16,278 bases of DNA from Desulfobacula sp. (GCA_029940235.1 JAOZRI010000016.1:1-16278); one strand, 5' to 3'. Positions 6,600 through 14,914 are shown, numbered from the stretch's first letter. Program-made: numbers and translations. The notes: generated by a model from the sequence alone, not told the origin.

Positions 6600-7556
6600 A
6601 TGATACAAAAGATAAAAGAGTTTTGGTTTCTACTTGGCCTTGTCCTGGTATTTATTGCAATTATTATTGATAAATCTAACACTCTGGCAAGGATTGGGAT
6701 AATTTTAAAAAATAATCATACCTCTGAAATTATAATATTTTTAATATTTATTGTTTCAGGATTATTAATAGAAAAGGATCAGATAAAAGCTGGGATTAAA
6801 GATATTAAATCAACGCTTTTATCCCTGATTGTTATTCTGATTGTTGCCCCGACTGCAGCCTTATTGGCCATCTTTATTCCCCTTGAAACAGGTGTTGTTA
6901 TCGGTCTTTTTCTTGTGGCAGTCATGCCTACTACGCTCTCTTCCGGCGTGGTGATGACAGGTACAGCAGGCGGTAATATGGCCCATGCTCTTTTTATAAC
7001 CATTATTTCCAATTTTATTGGTATTTTTTCAATACCGTTTATTCTCTCATGGCTGTTACTTTTTTTAAATGAAACCAAAGGACTGACCATTGACCAGGGT
7101 GCCATTATTATTAAACTTATTATTATTGTACTTGTTCCTCTGATAATAGGGATATATTCAAAGCCATTTGTTTATAAAATTTTTCATCCTGATAAGAAAA
7201 AATTGCAGATGATTAATCAATGCATGGTCATTGGTATGGTGTTTATTTCCCTTGCAGGCGCAAAACAGGTTATCATGGGCAAAAGCAGCTCTTTTTTTTA
7301 TATCATTTTACTTGTCACGGTTTTCCACTTAATTCTTCTGGGAAGTTCATATGTTTTGATAAAAATATTTTCCATTAAAAAAGGTTCCTGTGAAAGTATT
7401 CTTTTCATGGGATCACAAAAGACCCTGCCACTCTCCATAATGATACAGGTAAGCTATTTCAGCGAATATGGGATAGCGTTGCTTGTCTGTGTCATGCATC
7501 ATATTGTTCACCTGTTGATTGATGGATATTTAAGTGTTCGAATGGGAAAAAATTAA
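6600..7556 (+). CDS. SBF-like (bile acid:sodium symporter superfamily) membrane transporter
   Basis: A polytopic inner-membrane protein of 318 residues with roughly nine or ten hydrophobic helices and short loops. It resembles the SBF_like group (YfeH type) of the bile acid:sodium symporter/ArsB-Acr3 superfamily. Features seen are MPTTLSSGVVMT (109-120) and AGGN-x-AHAL (123-130) in the region where the family has its broken-helix Na+/substrate site. A partner motif near the C-terminus (FMGSQKTLPLS) resembles the second discontinuous helix of the superfamily. Substrates of this group are mostly unknown; organic anions are likely, and there is no basis for naming one. The ATG has an AGGA site (6588-6591) at 8 nt. 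It is divergent from ftsY across a shared control region. Confidence 0.82.
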   Translation: MIQKIKEFWFLLGLVLVFIAIIIDKSNTLARIGIILKNNHTSEIIIFLIFIVSGLLIEKDQIKAGIKDIKSTLLSLIVILIVAPTAALLAIFIPLETGVVIGLFLVAVMPTTLSSGVVMTGTAGGNMAHALFITIISNFIGIFSIPFILSWLLLFLNETKGLTIDQGAIIIKLIIIVLVPLIIGIYSKPFVYKIFHPDKKKLQMINQCMVIGMVFISLAGAKQVIMGKSSSFFYIILLVTVFHLILLGSSYVLIKIFSIKKGSCESILFMGSQKTLPLSIMIQVSYFSEYGIALLVCVMHHIVHLLIDGYLSVRMGKN

Positions 7557-7636
7557 TATTCTAACTTTACTTTCTTTGTATGTATGGGTAAAAATAGAAG
7601 TTATCAAAGATTAATCTAAGAAGAGGCAAAATAGTT

Positions 7637-9049
7637 ATGAGTTCTGACTTAGATGGAAAAATAATAACCTTGCAGGTTCAGGTAAAAAAACTTCAATCCC
7701 AGAAAGATTCTCTGCTCAAAGAACTTGATGATGTTGAAGAAAATTTTGAAAAGACAAAAAGGCTGTATAAAAAATATTTTCCTGTAATTATTGATTCTGT
7801 TGCCATGGGTGACAATGCATTCTCTAAAGCTTGCAAAGATTTGAGCCATGCCATGAAAAAAGAGGCTTCCCAGGGTAAGCTTGAATATATTTTTGAATGT
7901 TTGAAAACAGCAATGCTTAAGGAAGACATTGGCTCAGTACCTGGAAAACAAACAAAAGGGTTGTTATCAGTTTTTAAAAAAAACAGTTCTACATCATTTA
8001 TTAAAGCCTATAAACAGAGTTATCATGATGTTGTTAACACTCTTCGATCTAATCTTGATAAACAATATGTTGGTAAACTCGATAATATCGCACAAAAAAT
8101 AAATACTGCAGAAGATGCCAGCGATATAAGTGAGATTAGAGAAAGCGTATTTGGTTTAATCTTTGTCTATATTTCTGATACCAGTCAGGACAGGGATAAA
8201 GTAAATCTGTTTGTCCAGGAAATTGTGGGTAAAATTTTTGATATTGAATCCTTTATCAATTCAAGTTTTGAAGATGCAGACTCCCTGTTTGCATCAAATG
8301 ATGAATTTGAAACCATATTAAATTTTGAGATAACAGAGTTAAAACAAAAGAAAGAGACATCTCCAACCCTTGACGATTTGAAAATTCAGGTGGCAAAAAG
8401 GCTTGATGCCATTGAAAAGGCTTTAGAGAAAAAACAGGCAGAGGATAGAGCTGTAAAAAAACGTGTAAAACAAAACCAGGATGCATTTAAAACAGGATTT
8501 GCAAAGCTGAAACTCAAACTTGATAAAGCTACAAAACACTCCAGAGAACTTGAAAAAAAGCTCAACAAGGATCAGCTGACAGGAGCTTATAACAGACGCG
8601 CATATGACCAACGTATTGATGAGGAGATGGAAAGATTCCTGCGCTATGGAACTAAATTTTCTCTTCTCATGATGGATGCAGATAAATTTAAACTTATTAA
8701 TGATAACTACGGTCATGCCATTGGTGACAGATGTCTCCAGGAAATTATAAAACGCACACTGCCTTTATTGCGTAAAAATGATATGCTTGCACGCTATGGC
8801 GGAGAAGAATTTGTTATTATTATGCCGGAAACTGACAGTGAGGGTGCAAAAACAGCAGCTGAAAAAATAAGAAAGACCATTGAAAAAATAGAGTTTTTAT
8901 ATAAATCAAAAAAAGTCAAAGTGACGATAAGTATAGGAGTGTCTCAAACCAAAAAAGGTGATAAAAGTCATTTACAGGTTTTTGAACGCTCTGATATAGC
9001 AGTATATAAAGCAAAAGAGCAGGGAAGAAACCAGGTTGTAGTCAACTAA
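7637..9049 (+). CDS. Diguanylate cyclase with N-terminal helical/coiled-coil region and GGDEF domain
   Basis: Makes c-di-GMP from two GTP. Residues 1-310 hold no membrane segment and look almost wholly helical, with heptad-like stretches at about 10-45 and 240-310. The part around residues 40-110 resembles the coiled-coil sensory module (DGCcoil type) found ahead of some proteobacterial GGDEF domains. The GGDEF domain covers about 311-470: DQLTGAYNRRAYD (312-324), the DADKFKLINDNYGH metal/GTP segment (347-360), and the active-site GGEEF (388-392). The inhibitory RxxD site is intact as R379-K-N-D382, five residues before GGEEF, so product feedback is expected. No EAL or receiver domain is present. 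An AAGAGG site lies 10 nt before the ATG. The pfp-type gene follows after 39 nt, suggesting co-transcription. Confidence 0.9.
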   Translation: MSSDLDGKIITLQVQVKKLQSQKDSLLKELDDVEENFEKTKRLYKKYFPVIIDSVAMGDNAFSKACKDLSHAMKKEASQGKLEYIFECLKTAMLKEDIGSVPGKQTKGLLSVFKKNSSTSFIKAYKQSYHDVVNTLRSNLDKQYVGKLDNIAQKINTAEDASDISEIRESVFGLIFVYISDTSQDRDKVNLFVQEIVGKIFDIESFINSSFEDADSLFASNDEFETILNFEITELKQKKETSPTLDDLKIQVAKRLDAIEKALEKKQAEDRAVKKRVKQNQDAFKTGFAKLKLKLDKATKHSRELEKKLNKDQLTGAYNRRAYDQRIDEEMERFLRYGTKFSLLMMDADKFKLINDNYGHAIGDRCLQEIIKRTLPLLRKNDMLARYGGEEFVIIMPETDSEGAKTAAEKIRKTIEKIEFLYKSKKVKVTISIGVSQTKKGDKSHLQVFERSDIAVYKAKEQGRNQVVVN

Positions 9050-9088
9050 AGGTAATCTTTCAATATATAGAAAGGATAGAGACAAGGT

Positions 9089-11173
9089 ATGGAATCAAAG
9101 AATCACAAATCACTGGAATTTTTATTAAATCATCCTAAAACCAGTCATGTAACCCATGATGTAAACACTGAAACAATTGAAAGACGACTGTTCTCTCCCA
9201 AAAAAATCACGCTTTTTTCCTCCAGGTTTACAAGTGTAGAAGATAATCCTGAATATAAATTCAAGCATGACAGCGAAGCTTCAAAAGCTTTGCCTGATAT
9301 TATTGGAAACCATGTGCAGAAAATTATTTCAGGTGATAAAAAGAGTGAAAAAGAAAAACTAAGTTTTTTAAAGCCAAGAAATATTGGAGTGGTTTTTTCT
9401 GGCGGGCCCGCTCCTGGCGGGCATAATGTCATTGCAGGAATTTATGATGAGGCAAAAAAACTCAATCCAGAGTCAAAGGTCTTTGGGTTTCTTTTTGGCC
9501 CCGATGGTTTATTGGAATCAAAATATGTTGAAATCACCAAAAGTCTTGTGGATGCCTACAGGAATATTGGTGGTTTTACCATGATCAAAACCGGCAGGAC
9601 TAAAATTGATTCTCAAAATAAAATTAATCTTGCTTTAAAAACATGTCTTGATCTTAAATTAGATGCCCTTGTTGTTATTGGAGGAGATGATTCAAATACT
9701 AATGCAGCCTTTCTTGCCCAGGCATTTAAAAAATTCAATATTAGAGTCATTGGGGTGCCAAAAACCATTGATGGCGATATACAGGTAAAAACCGATGATA
9801 ATCAGATTCTTTGTGCCGTATCTTTTGGATTTCACACAGCAGCAAGGGCGTTTTCACAAAACATTTCCAATCTCACCACCGATGCAAGCTCAGATATTAA
9901 ATATTGGCATATCTGCAAAGTAATGGGACGAGTGGCAAGCCATTTAACCCTTGAGTGTGCTTTCCAGACCCATGCCAACCTGGTGCTCATTGGAGAAGAA
10001 CTTGCAGATTATACTGACCATGCAAGGGTGAAAGATGCACAAAAACAGGGGGTTATTGATTATACAGCCTATGGTATAACGCTTCGCCATCTATCAAGAA
10101 TGATTTGTAATATTATTGTTAAACGAGCTGCAAGCGGGAAAAATTTTGGTGTGATGATTATTCCCGAAGGAGTTCTTGAATTTATCAATGAGATTCAGGT
10201 GTTTATCATTAAACTAAATACAATTATAGCAGATTATAATAATAAGCATGATAAAGACTTTCACTCTTCATTTGCCTCTTTTAATGATAAACTTGAATAT
10301 TTAAGACGGCTCACCAGAGGTCTGACTGATAAAAATAAATTTTCCATATGGAATTTAAGAGATGATGAGCTTTTTAATCAGCTGCCTTCATTTTTTAGAA
10401 AAGGGCTTCTGGTGGAACGTGATACCCATGGTAATTTTCAGTTTTCCCAGGTAAAAACAGAAAATATAATCATGGATATGGTTAAAGAATATCTTGGTAT
10501 ATTAAAAGAGCAGGGTAGATATAAGGTAGGGATCGACAAATCCTATTATAAATCTGTCATGGAAGATGCCCGGATTAATTCTGAGAAATTTGCAAAGGCT
10601 GTTTTTAAGAATCCTGATGATAAATTTTTAATTGTCAAAGAGACAATTATCTCGTTAAAAACTTTAAAACAGGCATTGGTCAGCGCAAACTTAATTGATA
10701 GCGATGATAATATTCCATCACCTGTAATACAGATATTTAAAAAATCTGATCCAAATTTTAAGACACAGACCCATTTTTATGGATATGACGGCAGGGGATC
10801 TGATCCTACACATTTTGACTGTAACTATGCATATAATCTTGGTATGACAGCTTTTCATCTCATTGCCAATGGAGCTACCGGGCAGATGGCAGCCATTAAA
10901 AATCTTGAAAAAAAGTTCGATAAATGGGAACCCATTGGAATTCCAATAGCAAAAATGATGCACCTTGAAGAGAGAAATGGAAAGCTTGAGCTTGTAATTG
11001 AAAAAAGTATTGTTGATTTAAATTCCAATGCTTTCAGAGTCTTTAAATCCTTAAGAGAAGAGTGGCTTGCAGCTCTAAGTAATCAAGACAGGTATAGGCG
11101 GCCCGGCCCTGTCCGTTTTACAGGCAATGCAGAAGAAGACAGACCCATAACACTTGTTCTTAATTCCATATAA
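9089..11173 (+). CDS. pfp: Diphosphate-dependent 6-phosphofructokinase (PFP-type, long form)
   Basis: Catalyses reversible transfer between PPi and fructose 6-phosphate to give fructose 1,6-bisphosphate, replacing or accompanying ATP-PFK in glycolysis. The PFK fold starts near residue 97: VVFSGGPAPGG (101-111), GGDDSNT (198-204), PKTIDGD (224-230), and the MGR substrate motif (279-281). The second Asp of GGDD (201) and the Lys of PKTIDGD (225) are the residues that block ATP and mark PPi enzymes. The C-terminal YGYDGRGSDPTHFDCNYAY segment (about 571-589) is typical of the plant/bacterial PFP clade. At 694 residues it is longer than the roughly 550 usual for that clade, with extra sequence around 400-560. 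AAAGGA lies 12 nt before the ATG. It follows the cyclase by 39 nt. Confidence 0.9.
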   Translation: MESKNHKSLEFLLNHPKTSHVTHDVNTETIERRLFSPKKITLFSSRFTSVEDNPEYKFKHDSEASKALPDIIGNHVQKIISGDKKSEKEKLSFLKPRNIGVVFSGGPAPGGHNVIAGIYDEAKKLNPESKVFGFLFGPDGLLESKYVEITKSLVDAYRNIGGFTMIKTGRTKIDSQNKINLALKTCLDLKLDALVVIGGDDSNTNAAFLAQAFKKFNIRVIGVPKTIDGDIQVKTDDNQILCAVSFGFHTAARAFSQNISNLTTDASSDIKYWHICKVMGRVASHLTLECAFQTHANLVLIGEELADYTDHARVKDAQKQGVIDYTAYGITLRHLSRMICNIIVKRAASGKNFGVMIIPEGVLEFINEIQVFIIKLNTIIADYNNKHDKDFHSSFASFNDKLEYLRRLTRGLTDKNKFSIWNLRDDELFNQLPSFFRKGLLVERDTHGNFQFSQVKTENIIMDMVKEYLGILKEQGRYKVGIDKSYYKSVMEDARINSEKFAKAVFKNPDDKFLIVKETIISLKTLKQALVSANLIDSDDNIPSPVIQIFKKSDPNFKTQTHFYGYDGRGSDPTHFDCNYAYNLGMTAFHLIANGATGQMAAIKNLEKKFDKWEPIGIPIAKMMHLEERNGKLELVIEKSIVDLNSNAFRVFKSLREEWLAALSNQDRYRRPGPVRFTGNAEEDRPITLVLNSI

Positions 11174-11184
11174 GTAAACAGGTA

Positions 11185-11255
11185 TAGGTGTGAGTTGTGA
11201 GGTGCATGTAGTGGTGGTTTATCCCTCATAATTAATATCTCATACCTCACACCTA
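11185..11255. repeat. Large imperfect inverted repeat of GGTGTGAG-like units
   Basis: Arms at 11185-11201 and 11239-11255 pair over 17 positions. The outer 10 bp (TAGGTGTGAG with CTCACACCTA) are perfect; the inner part has one mismatch and one G-T pair. The 37-nt interior is unpaired in this reading. The left arm contains the tandem octamer-like units GGTGTGAG and TTGTGAG, and the right arm carries CTCATACC and CTCACACC. No T tract follows, so it is not a standard terminator. It ends 4 nt before the AGGAG site of the next gene and fills most of the gap after the pfp stop. Confidence 0.6.
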
Positions 11256-11270
11256 AAAAAGGAGCATAAA

Positions 11271-11948
11271 ATGAAACTGAAATATTTTTCACACTCATCT
11301 TTTTTAATAACACTTGACAGTGGTTCAAGACTTTTAATTGACCCTTTTCTTGATGGTAATCCAACTTCTCCTGTTAAAGCCTCGGATGTTGAGGCGGAAT
11401 ATATCCTGCTCACCCATGGTCACGGGGATCACCTTGGAGACACCCTGGAAATTGCAAAAAGGTGTGATTCTCTCTGTATCTGCGAGAATGAACTCGCATC
11501 TTATCTTGCCGGAAAAGGTTTGCAGGCGCACAATATGCATATTGGGGGATCTTACTCCTTTGATTTTGGAAAAATCAAACTTACCCAGGCCTGGCACACA
11601 TCTGTTACCCCTGATAATGAGTGCGTTGGTGCAGCAACTGGTATTATAATATTTGTTGAGAATAAAATAATCTATCACATGGGTGACACAGGCCTGTTCC
11701 TGGATTTAAAGCTTATAGGTCAATTAAACCCAATTGATTATCTTCTTGTTCCCATTGGTGACAATTTTACCATGGGCATAGATGATGCTGTTATGGCATG
11801 CTCCTTTGTAAATCCAAAAAGTGCAGTTCCAATGCATTATAATACCTTTGATGTTGTCAATGCAGATCCTGAAGTTTTCAAACAAAAACTTGAAGATAAA
11901 GGCTTAAATTGTCAGGTCATGGAATTTGGCCAGGAGATTAATCTTTAG
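11271..11948 (+). CDS. UPF0173-family metal-dependent hydrolase (metallo-beta-lactamase fold)
   Basis: A cytosolic metallo-beta-lactamase superfamily protein of 225 residues, the normal length for UPF0173. The metal motif is HGHGDH (residues 49-54). Further candidate ligands are His109 in AWHT, Asp139 in MGDTG and His189 in MHYNTF. The N-terminal FSHSSFLI and DPFLDGNP segments are characteristic of this family. The physiological substrate is unknown in general. A strong AGGAG site (11260-11264) precedes the ATG by 6 nt and sits right behind the inverted repeat at 11185-11255. The ArsR-methyltransferase gene follows after 21 nt, so co-transcription is likely. There is no signal peptide. Confidence 0.88.
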   Translation: MKLKYFSHSSFLITLDSGSRLLIDPFLDGNPTSPVKASDVEAEYILLTHGHGDHLGDTLEIAKRCDSLCICENELASYLAGKGLQAHNMHIGGSYSFDFGKIKLTQAWHTSVTPDNECVGAATGIIIFVENKIIYHMGDTGLFLDLKLIGQLNPIDYLLVPIGDNFTMGIDDAVMACSFVNPKSAVPMHYNTFDVVNADPEVFKQKLEDKGLNCQVMEFGQEINL

Positions 11949-11969
11949 GAACCTTTAAGGGCATCTGAA

Positions 11970-12884
11970 ATGGAATTGATAAAATGTTTTAAAGCGCTTT
12001 CTGATAAAACCCGCCTCAGGTTATTCTATCTGTTAAAAGAGTATGAACTCAATGTAAATGAAATTGTCCAGATTGTGGATATGGTTCAATCAGGGGTTTC
12101 ACGGCACCTGAAAATTCTGGTGGAATCTGATCTTTTAATATCCCGCAGGGATGCAAGCTATATCTATTATTCATCTGCAAAAAATGATACATCCAAGAGA
12201 TTAATCGCTCTGATTAATCAAAATGATGATTTAAAGCTATCCTTTGATAAAGATTTAAAAAATGCTGAAAAAATAATTAAAATACGAAAAAATATAACAA
12301 AAAAATTTTTTAAAGCCATGGCTCCGAAATGGGATTCATTAAAAAAAGAGGTGCTGGGCAGTTTAGATCTTAATTTAATTATAAAAGAAAAAATTTCATC
12401 CCACGGCATTATTTCAGATCTTGGTTGCGGCACAGGTGAACTTATTCATAAACTTTTAGATAAAAAATGCGCTAAACTGATTGGTATTGACAGCTCCCCT
12501 CAAATGCTTGATCAGGCAAGACAAAGGCTTGTTCAAACCAGCAGAACAGATTTAAGGCTTGGAGAACTTGAATATCTTCCAATGAAAAACAGGGAGATTG
12601 ACACTGCAATTATGAATATGGTATTGCACCATATTTCACAGCCTGAACTTCCCCTGGCCGAAGTTTACAGAGTTTTAAAGAAAGAAGGAGTGTTTATCCT
12701 TACAGATTTTGAAAAACATGAGAAAAAGAAAATCAGCAGGATCATGGGAGGACCGTGGTCAGGATTTGAAAAAGAGCAGATCAAAACATGGCTTAAACAT
12801 GCAGGGTTCAATCTGTTATCCATTGATTCTTTTAAGATTAATTTTGATTTAACCATAAATTTATTTATTTCTAAGAAAATATAA
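11970..12884 (+). CDS. ArsR-family regulator fused to a class I SAM-dependent methyltransferase
   Basis: Residues 1-90 form an ArsR-type winged helix with the recognition region about 28-50 (VNEIVQIVDMVQSGVSRHLKIL) and a wing SRRDASYIYYS (58-68). A helical linker follows. Residues about 115-300 form a Methyltransf_11-like domain with the SAM motif DLGCGTG (150-156), the ribose-binding acid in GIDSS (172-176), and the post-motif NMVLHHI (216-222). The ArsR metal box (ELCVCDL) is replaced by ELNVNEI, without cysteines, so As/Cd/Zn sensing through the classic site is unlikely. Fusions of this type occur in many bacteria. SahR-like regulation of SAM or S-adenosylhomocysteine metabolism is one attractive parallel, but no ahcY or met gene is nearby. 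AAGGG lies 8 nt before the ATG, and manC follows after 16 nt. Confidence 0.87.
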   Translation: MELIKCFKALSDKTRLRLFYLLKEYELNVNEIVQIVDMVQSGVSRHLKILVESDLLISRRDASYIYYSSAKNDTSKRLIALINQNDDLKLSFDKDLKNAEKIIKIRKNITKKFFKAMAPKWDSLKKEVLGSLDLNLIIKEKISSHGIISDLGCGTGELIHKLLDKKCAKLIGIDSSPQMLDQARQRLVQTSRTDLRLGELEYLPMKNREIDTAIMNMVLHHISQPELPLAEVYRVLKKEGVFILTDFEKHEKKKISRIMGGPWSGFEKEQIKTWLKHAGFNLLSIDSFKINFDLTINLFISKKI

Positions 12885-12900
12885 CCTTACAGGAGAGACA

Positions 12901-14325
12901 ATGATTATCCCCGTAATTCTTGCAGGCGGCTCTGGAACAAGACTCTGGCCTTTATCAAGGCAACTCTATCCAAAACAGTTGATAGATATCTATAATAAAA
13001 AAACCATGCTGCAAAATACCATACTAAGATTAAAAGGTCTCAAAGATTCAGGTCCTCCCATTGTGGTATGCAATGAGGAGCACAGATTTATGACAGCAGA
13101 GCAGTTAAGGAAGATCAATATGGATCCTGGGGCTATTATTCTTGAGCCTGTTGGAAGGAATACAGCGCCTGCCATAGCCATTGCAGCATTAAAAGCCATG
13201 GAAAACGATCAGGATCCAACCCTTTTAATTTTACCGGCAGACCATGTCATTGAAAAAGTTTCAAAATTCCATGATGCAATCTATTCAGGCTTTGAATATG
13301 CAGATCAGGATAACTTAATCACATTTGGGATTATTCCAGATTCTCCTGAAACAGGATATGGATATATAAAAAAGGGTCAATTGCTCCGCAAAGAATCACA
13401 AGCCTGTAAAATTGATAGTTTTGTTGAAAAACCCGATCGTAAAACAGCCCAAAAATACCTTGATTCAGGCTCCTATACATGGAATTCAGGAATGTTCATG
13501 TTCAAGGCATCTGCTATTATAAATGAGCTTGAAGAGCATGCACCTAAGATTATTCAAACTTGTAAAAAAGTAATATCTGCTGCCACCCGGGATCTTGATT
13601 TTTTAAGACTGGGGTTAGAGCAATTCCAAGAAGTTCCTTCAGATTCAATTGATTATGCTGTAATGGAAAAAACTTCCAAAGGGATTATAATACCATTAGA
13701 TGCAGGCTGGAATGATATGGGCTCATTTGATGCTTTATGGCAGACAGGGCAAAAGGATGCAAATCAAAATGTCATCAAAGGCAATGTCGTAACCCATGAT
13801 GTTAAAGAGACTTATATAAACTCTGAAAAAAGTCTGATAGCTGCTGTGGGTCTTGAAAAATTTGTTATTGTAGAGACAAAAGATGCTGTCTTTATTGCCC
13901 CGCGTGATCGGGTTCAAGATGTTAAAAAGATAGTTAAGCAGTTAAAGAATGAAAACAGAACCGAAGCTATTAATCACTCTAAAGTGTACAGGCCATGGGG
14001 AAGTTATGAAACCATAGATATTGAACCAAGATTCCAGGTAAAGCGAATTACAGTGAAACCAGGGGCTAAGCTCTCCCTGCAAAAACATTTTCACAGGGCA
14101 GAGCACTGGACAGTGGTTTCAGGATCAGCAATAATCACCAAAGGAGATGAAGAGATGCTGCTTAGAGAAGACCAGTCAACATATATTCCCCTTGGAACCC
14201 TGCACCGCCTTGAAAACCCGGGTAAAATACCCCTTGAACTCATTGAAGTTCAGTCCGGCTCCTATCTTGGTGAAGATGATATTGTTCGTTTTGATGATGT
14301 TTATGGACGAAAAGAGCAGAAATAA
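12901..14325 (+). CDS. manC: Mannose-1-phosphate guanylyltransferase / mannose-6-phosphate isomerase (type II, bifunctional)
   Basis: Makes GDP-mannose for capsule, LPS or exopolysaccharide. The N-terminal nucleotidyltransferase shows GGSGTRLWPLSR (9-20), PKQ (24-26), LPADHVI (111-117), FVEKP (174-178) and GWNDMGS (269-275). The C-terminal type II phosphomannose isomerase cupin shows YRPWGSYE (363-370), PGAKLSLQKHFHRAEHW (387-403) and QSGSYLGEDDI (451-461). Candidate metal ligands are His396, His398, Glu401 and His435. The middle residue of the usual HHH is Phe397, but the cupin HxH pair is kept, so both activities look intact. The 474 residues match AlgA/ManC/XanB length. AGGAGA precedes the ATG by about 6 nt. 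No glycosyltransferases are visible nearby. The stop is only 7 nt from the stop of the opposite-strand gene. Confidence 0.94.
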   Translation: MIIPVILAGGSGTRLWPLSRQLYPKQLIDIYNKKTMLQNTILRLKGLKDSGPPIVVCNEEHRFMTAEQLRKINMDPGAIILEPVGRNTAPAIAIAALKAMENDQDPTLLILPADHVIEKVSKFHDAIYSGFEYADQDNLITFGIIPDSPETGYGYIKKGQLLRKESQACKIDSFVEKPDRKTAQKYLDSGSYTWNSGMFMFKASAIINELEEHAPKIIQTCKKVISAATRDLDFLRLGLEQFQEVPSDSIDYAVMEKTSKGIIIPLDAGWNDMGSFDALWQTGQKDANQNVIKGNVVTHDVKETYINSEKSLIAAVGLEKFVIVETKDAVFIAPRDRVQDVKKIVKQLKNENRTEAINHSKVYRPWGSYETIDIEPRFQVKRITVKPGAKLSLQKHFHRAEHWTVVSGSAIITKGDEEMLLREDQSTYIPLGTLHRLENPGKIPLELIEVQSGSYLGEDDIVRFDDVYGRKEQK

Positions 14326-14332
14326 ATACCTT

Positions 14333-14809
14333 CTAACTATAATCTCCCCGGGTGAATTTTATATTTTCCACCTCCACAGTGGTCAGCAATTGGGTAAGAA
14401 TATTTTTCAATTCTTTATTTGCAAGGACAGTACCTTGTAATTCCTGCTCCAAGGTCTTTGTGTTATTAGTAAGCTTTTCAAGCATGTTCCATGCCTGTTT
14501 TAAAGTTTTTTCAGGATCCTGGAGTGTTTTTGCATATAATTCAAGTAGATTTATTGATGAATCAAATTTTTGTGTAAAATTAGTTTTATCAAGTGACAGG
14601 TTGATTTTTTGCGCGTTAAAAGTGCCGTCAATTTCTTGAAGATGGTTTCCCCTGTTTGATGCTGTGCCTTTGCTGCTTTTATCAATCTGGTTAGTCAGGA
14701 TTTTATCAAAAGATCCATCACTTTTTTGCTGGGAAATTTTAGATTTAATATCTGGGTTAATAATGGATATTTTATCAATATTTCTGGCTTGTGAATTTAT
14801 ATCATTCAT
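14333..14809 (-). CDS. Conserved-looking small protein of unknown function
   Basis: I do not recognise a named family. With the ATG at 14809 the product has 158 residues, no signal peptide and no membrane helix. The first 85 residues are polar and Asn/Ser/Lys/Gln-rich, probably disordered, and include a GSFDKIL segment (32-38). Residues about 85-150 look helical (LLELYAKTLQDPEKTLKQAW, then KNILTQLLTTVEVENIKF), and the protein ends FTRGDYS. From memory, deltaproteobacterial proteins of similar build, with a closing FxRGDY, occur near flagellar genes; this is a weak, unverified impression. The start is set by AGAGGA 8 nt upstream of ATG 14809; a TTG at 14842 would add eleven residues but has no such site. 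It is convergent with manC and divergent from yqgE. Confidence 0.7.
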   Translation of the reverse strand: MNDINSQARNIDKISIINPDIKSKISQQKSDGSFDKILTNQIDKSSKGTASNRGNHLQEIDGTFNAQKINLSLDKTNFTQKFDSSINLLELYAKTLQDPEKTLKQAWNMLEKLTNNTKTLEQELQGTVLANKELKNILTQLLTTVEVENIKFTRGDYS

Positions 14810-14840
14810 AAAATTTATCCTCTGGTAAAAAACCAATTCC

Positions 14841-14914
14841 AAACTATTAGCAAAACCACGGCAAAAACTATTGCAAATTGGAGAAAAATATTTAAAACTA
14901 TACTCTTAAACTAT
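14841..14914. repeat. Four copies of AAACTAT in a divergent control region
   Basis: AAACTAT occurs at 14841-14847, 14865-14871, 14895-14901 and 14908-14914. The first two extend to AAACTATTAGCAAA and AAACTATTGCAAA. The array lies between the small minus-strand gene (start 14809) and yqgE (start 14983), in a 173-bp gap without other genes. A TTGACA on the minus strand (14923-14928) and TATACT on the plus strand (14899-14904) hint at promoters in both directions, but no well-spaced pair could be settled. Confidence 0.45.

Noticed and set aside
14833..14881. CCAATT...AATTGG inverted repeat around the first two AAACTAT copies
   Set aside because: Short AT-rich arms 37 nt apart. The direct repeats are the stronger pattern there.
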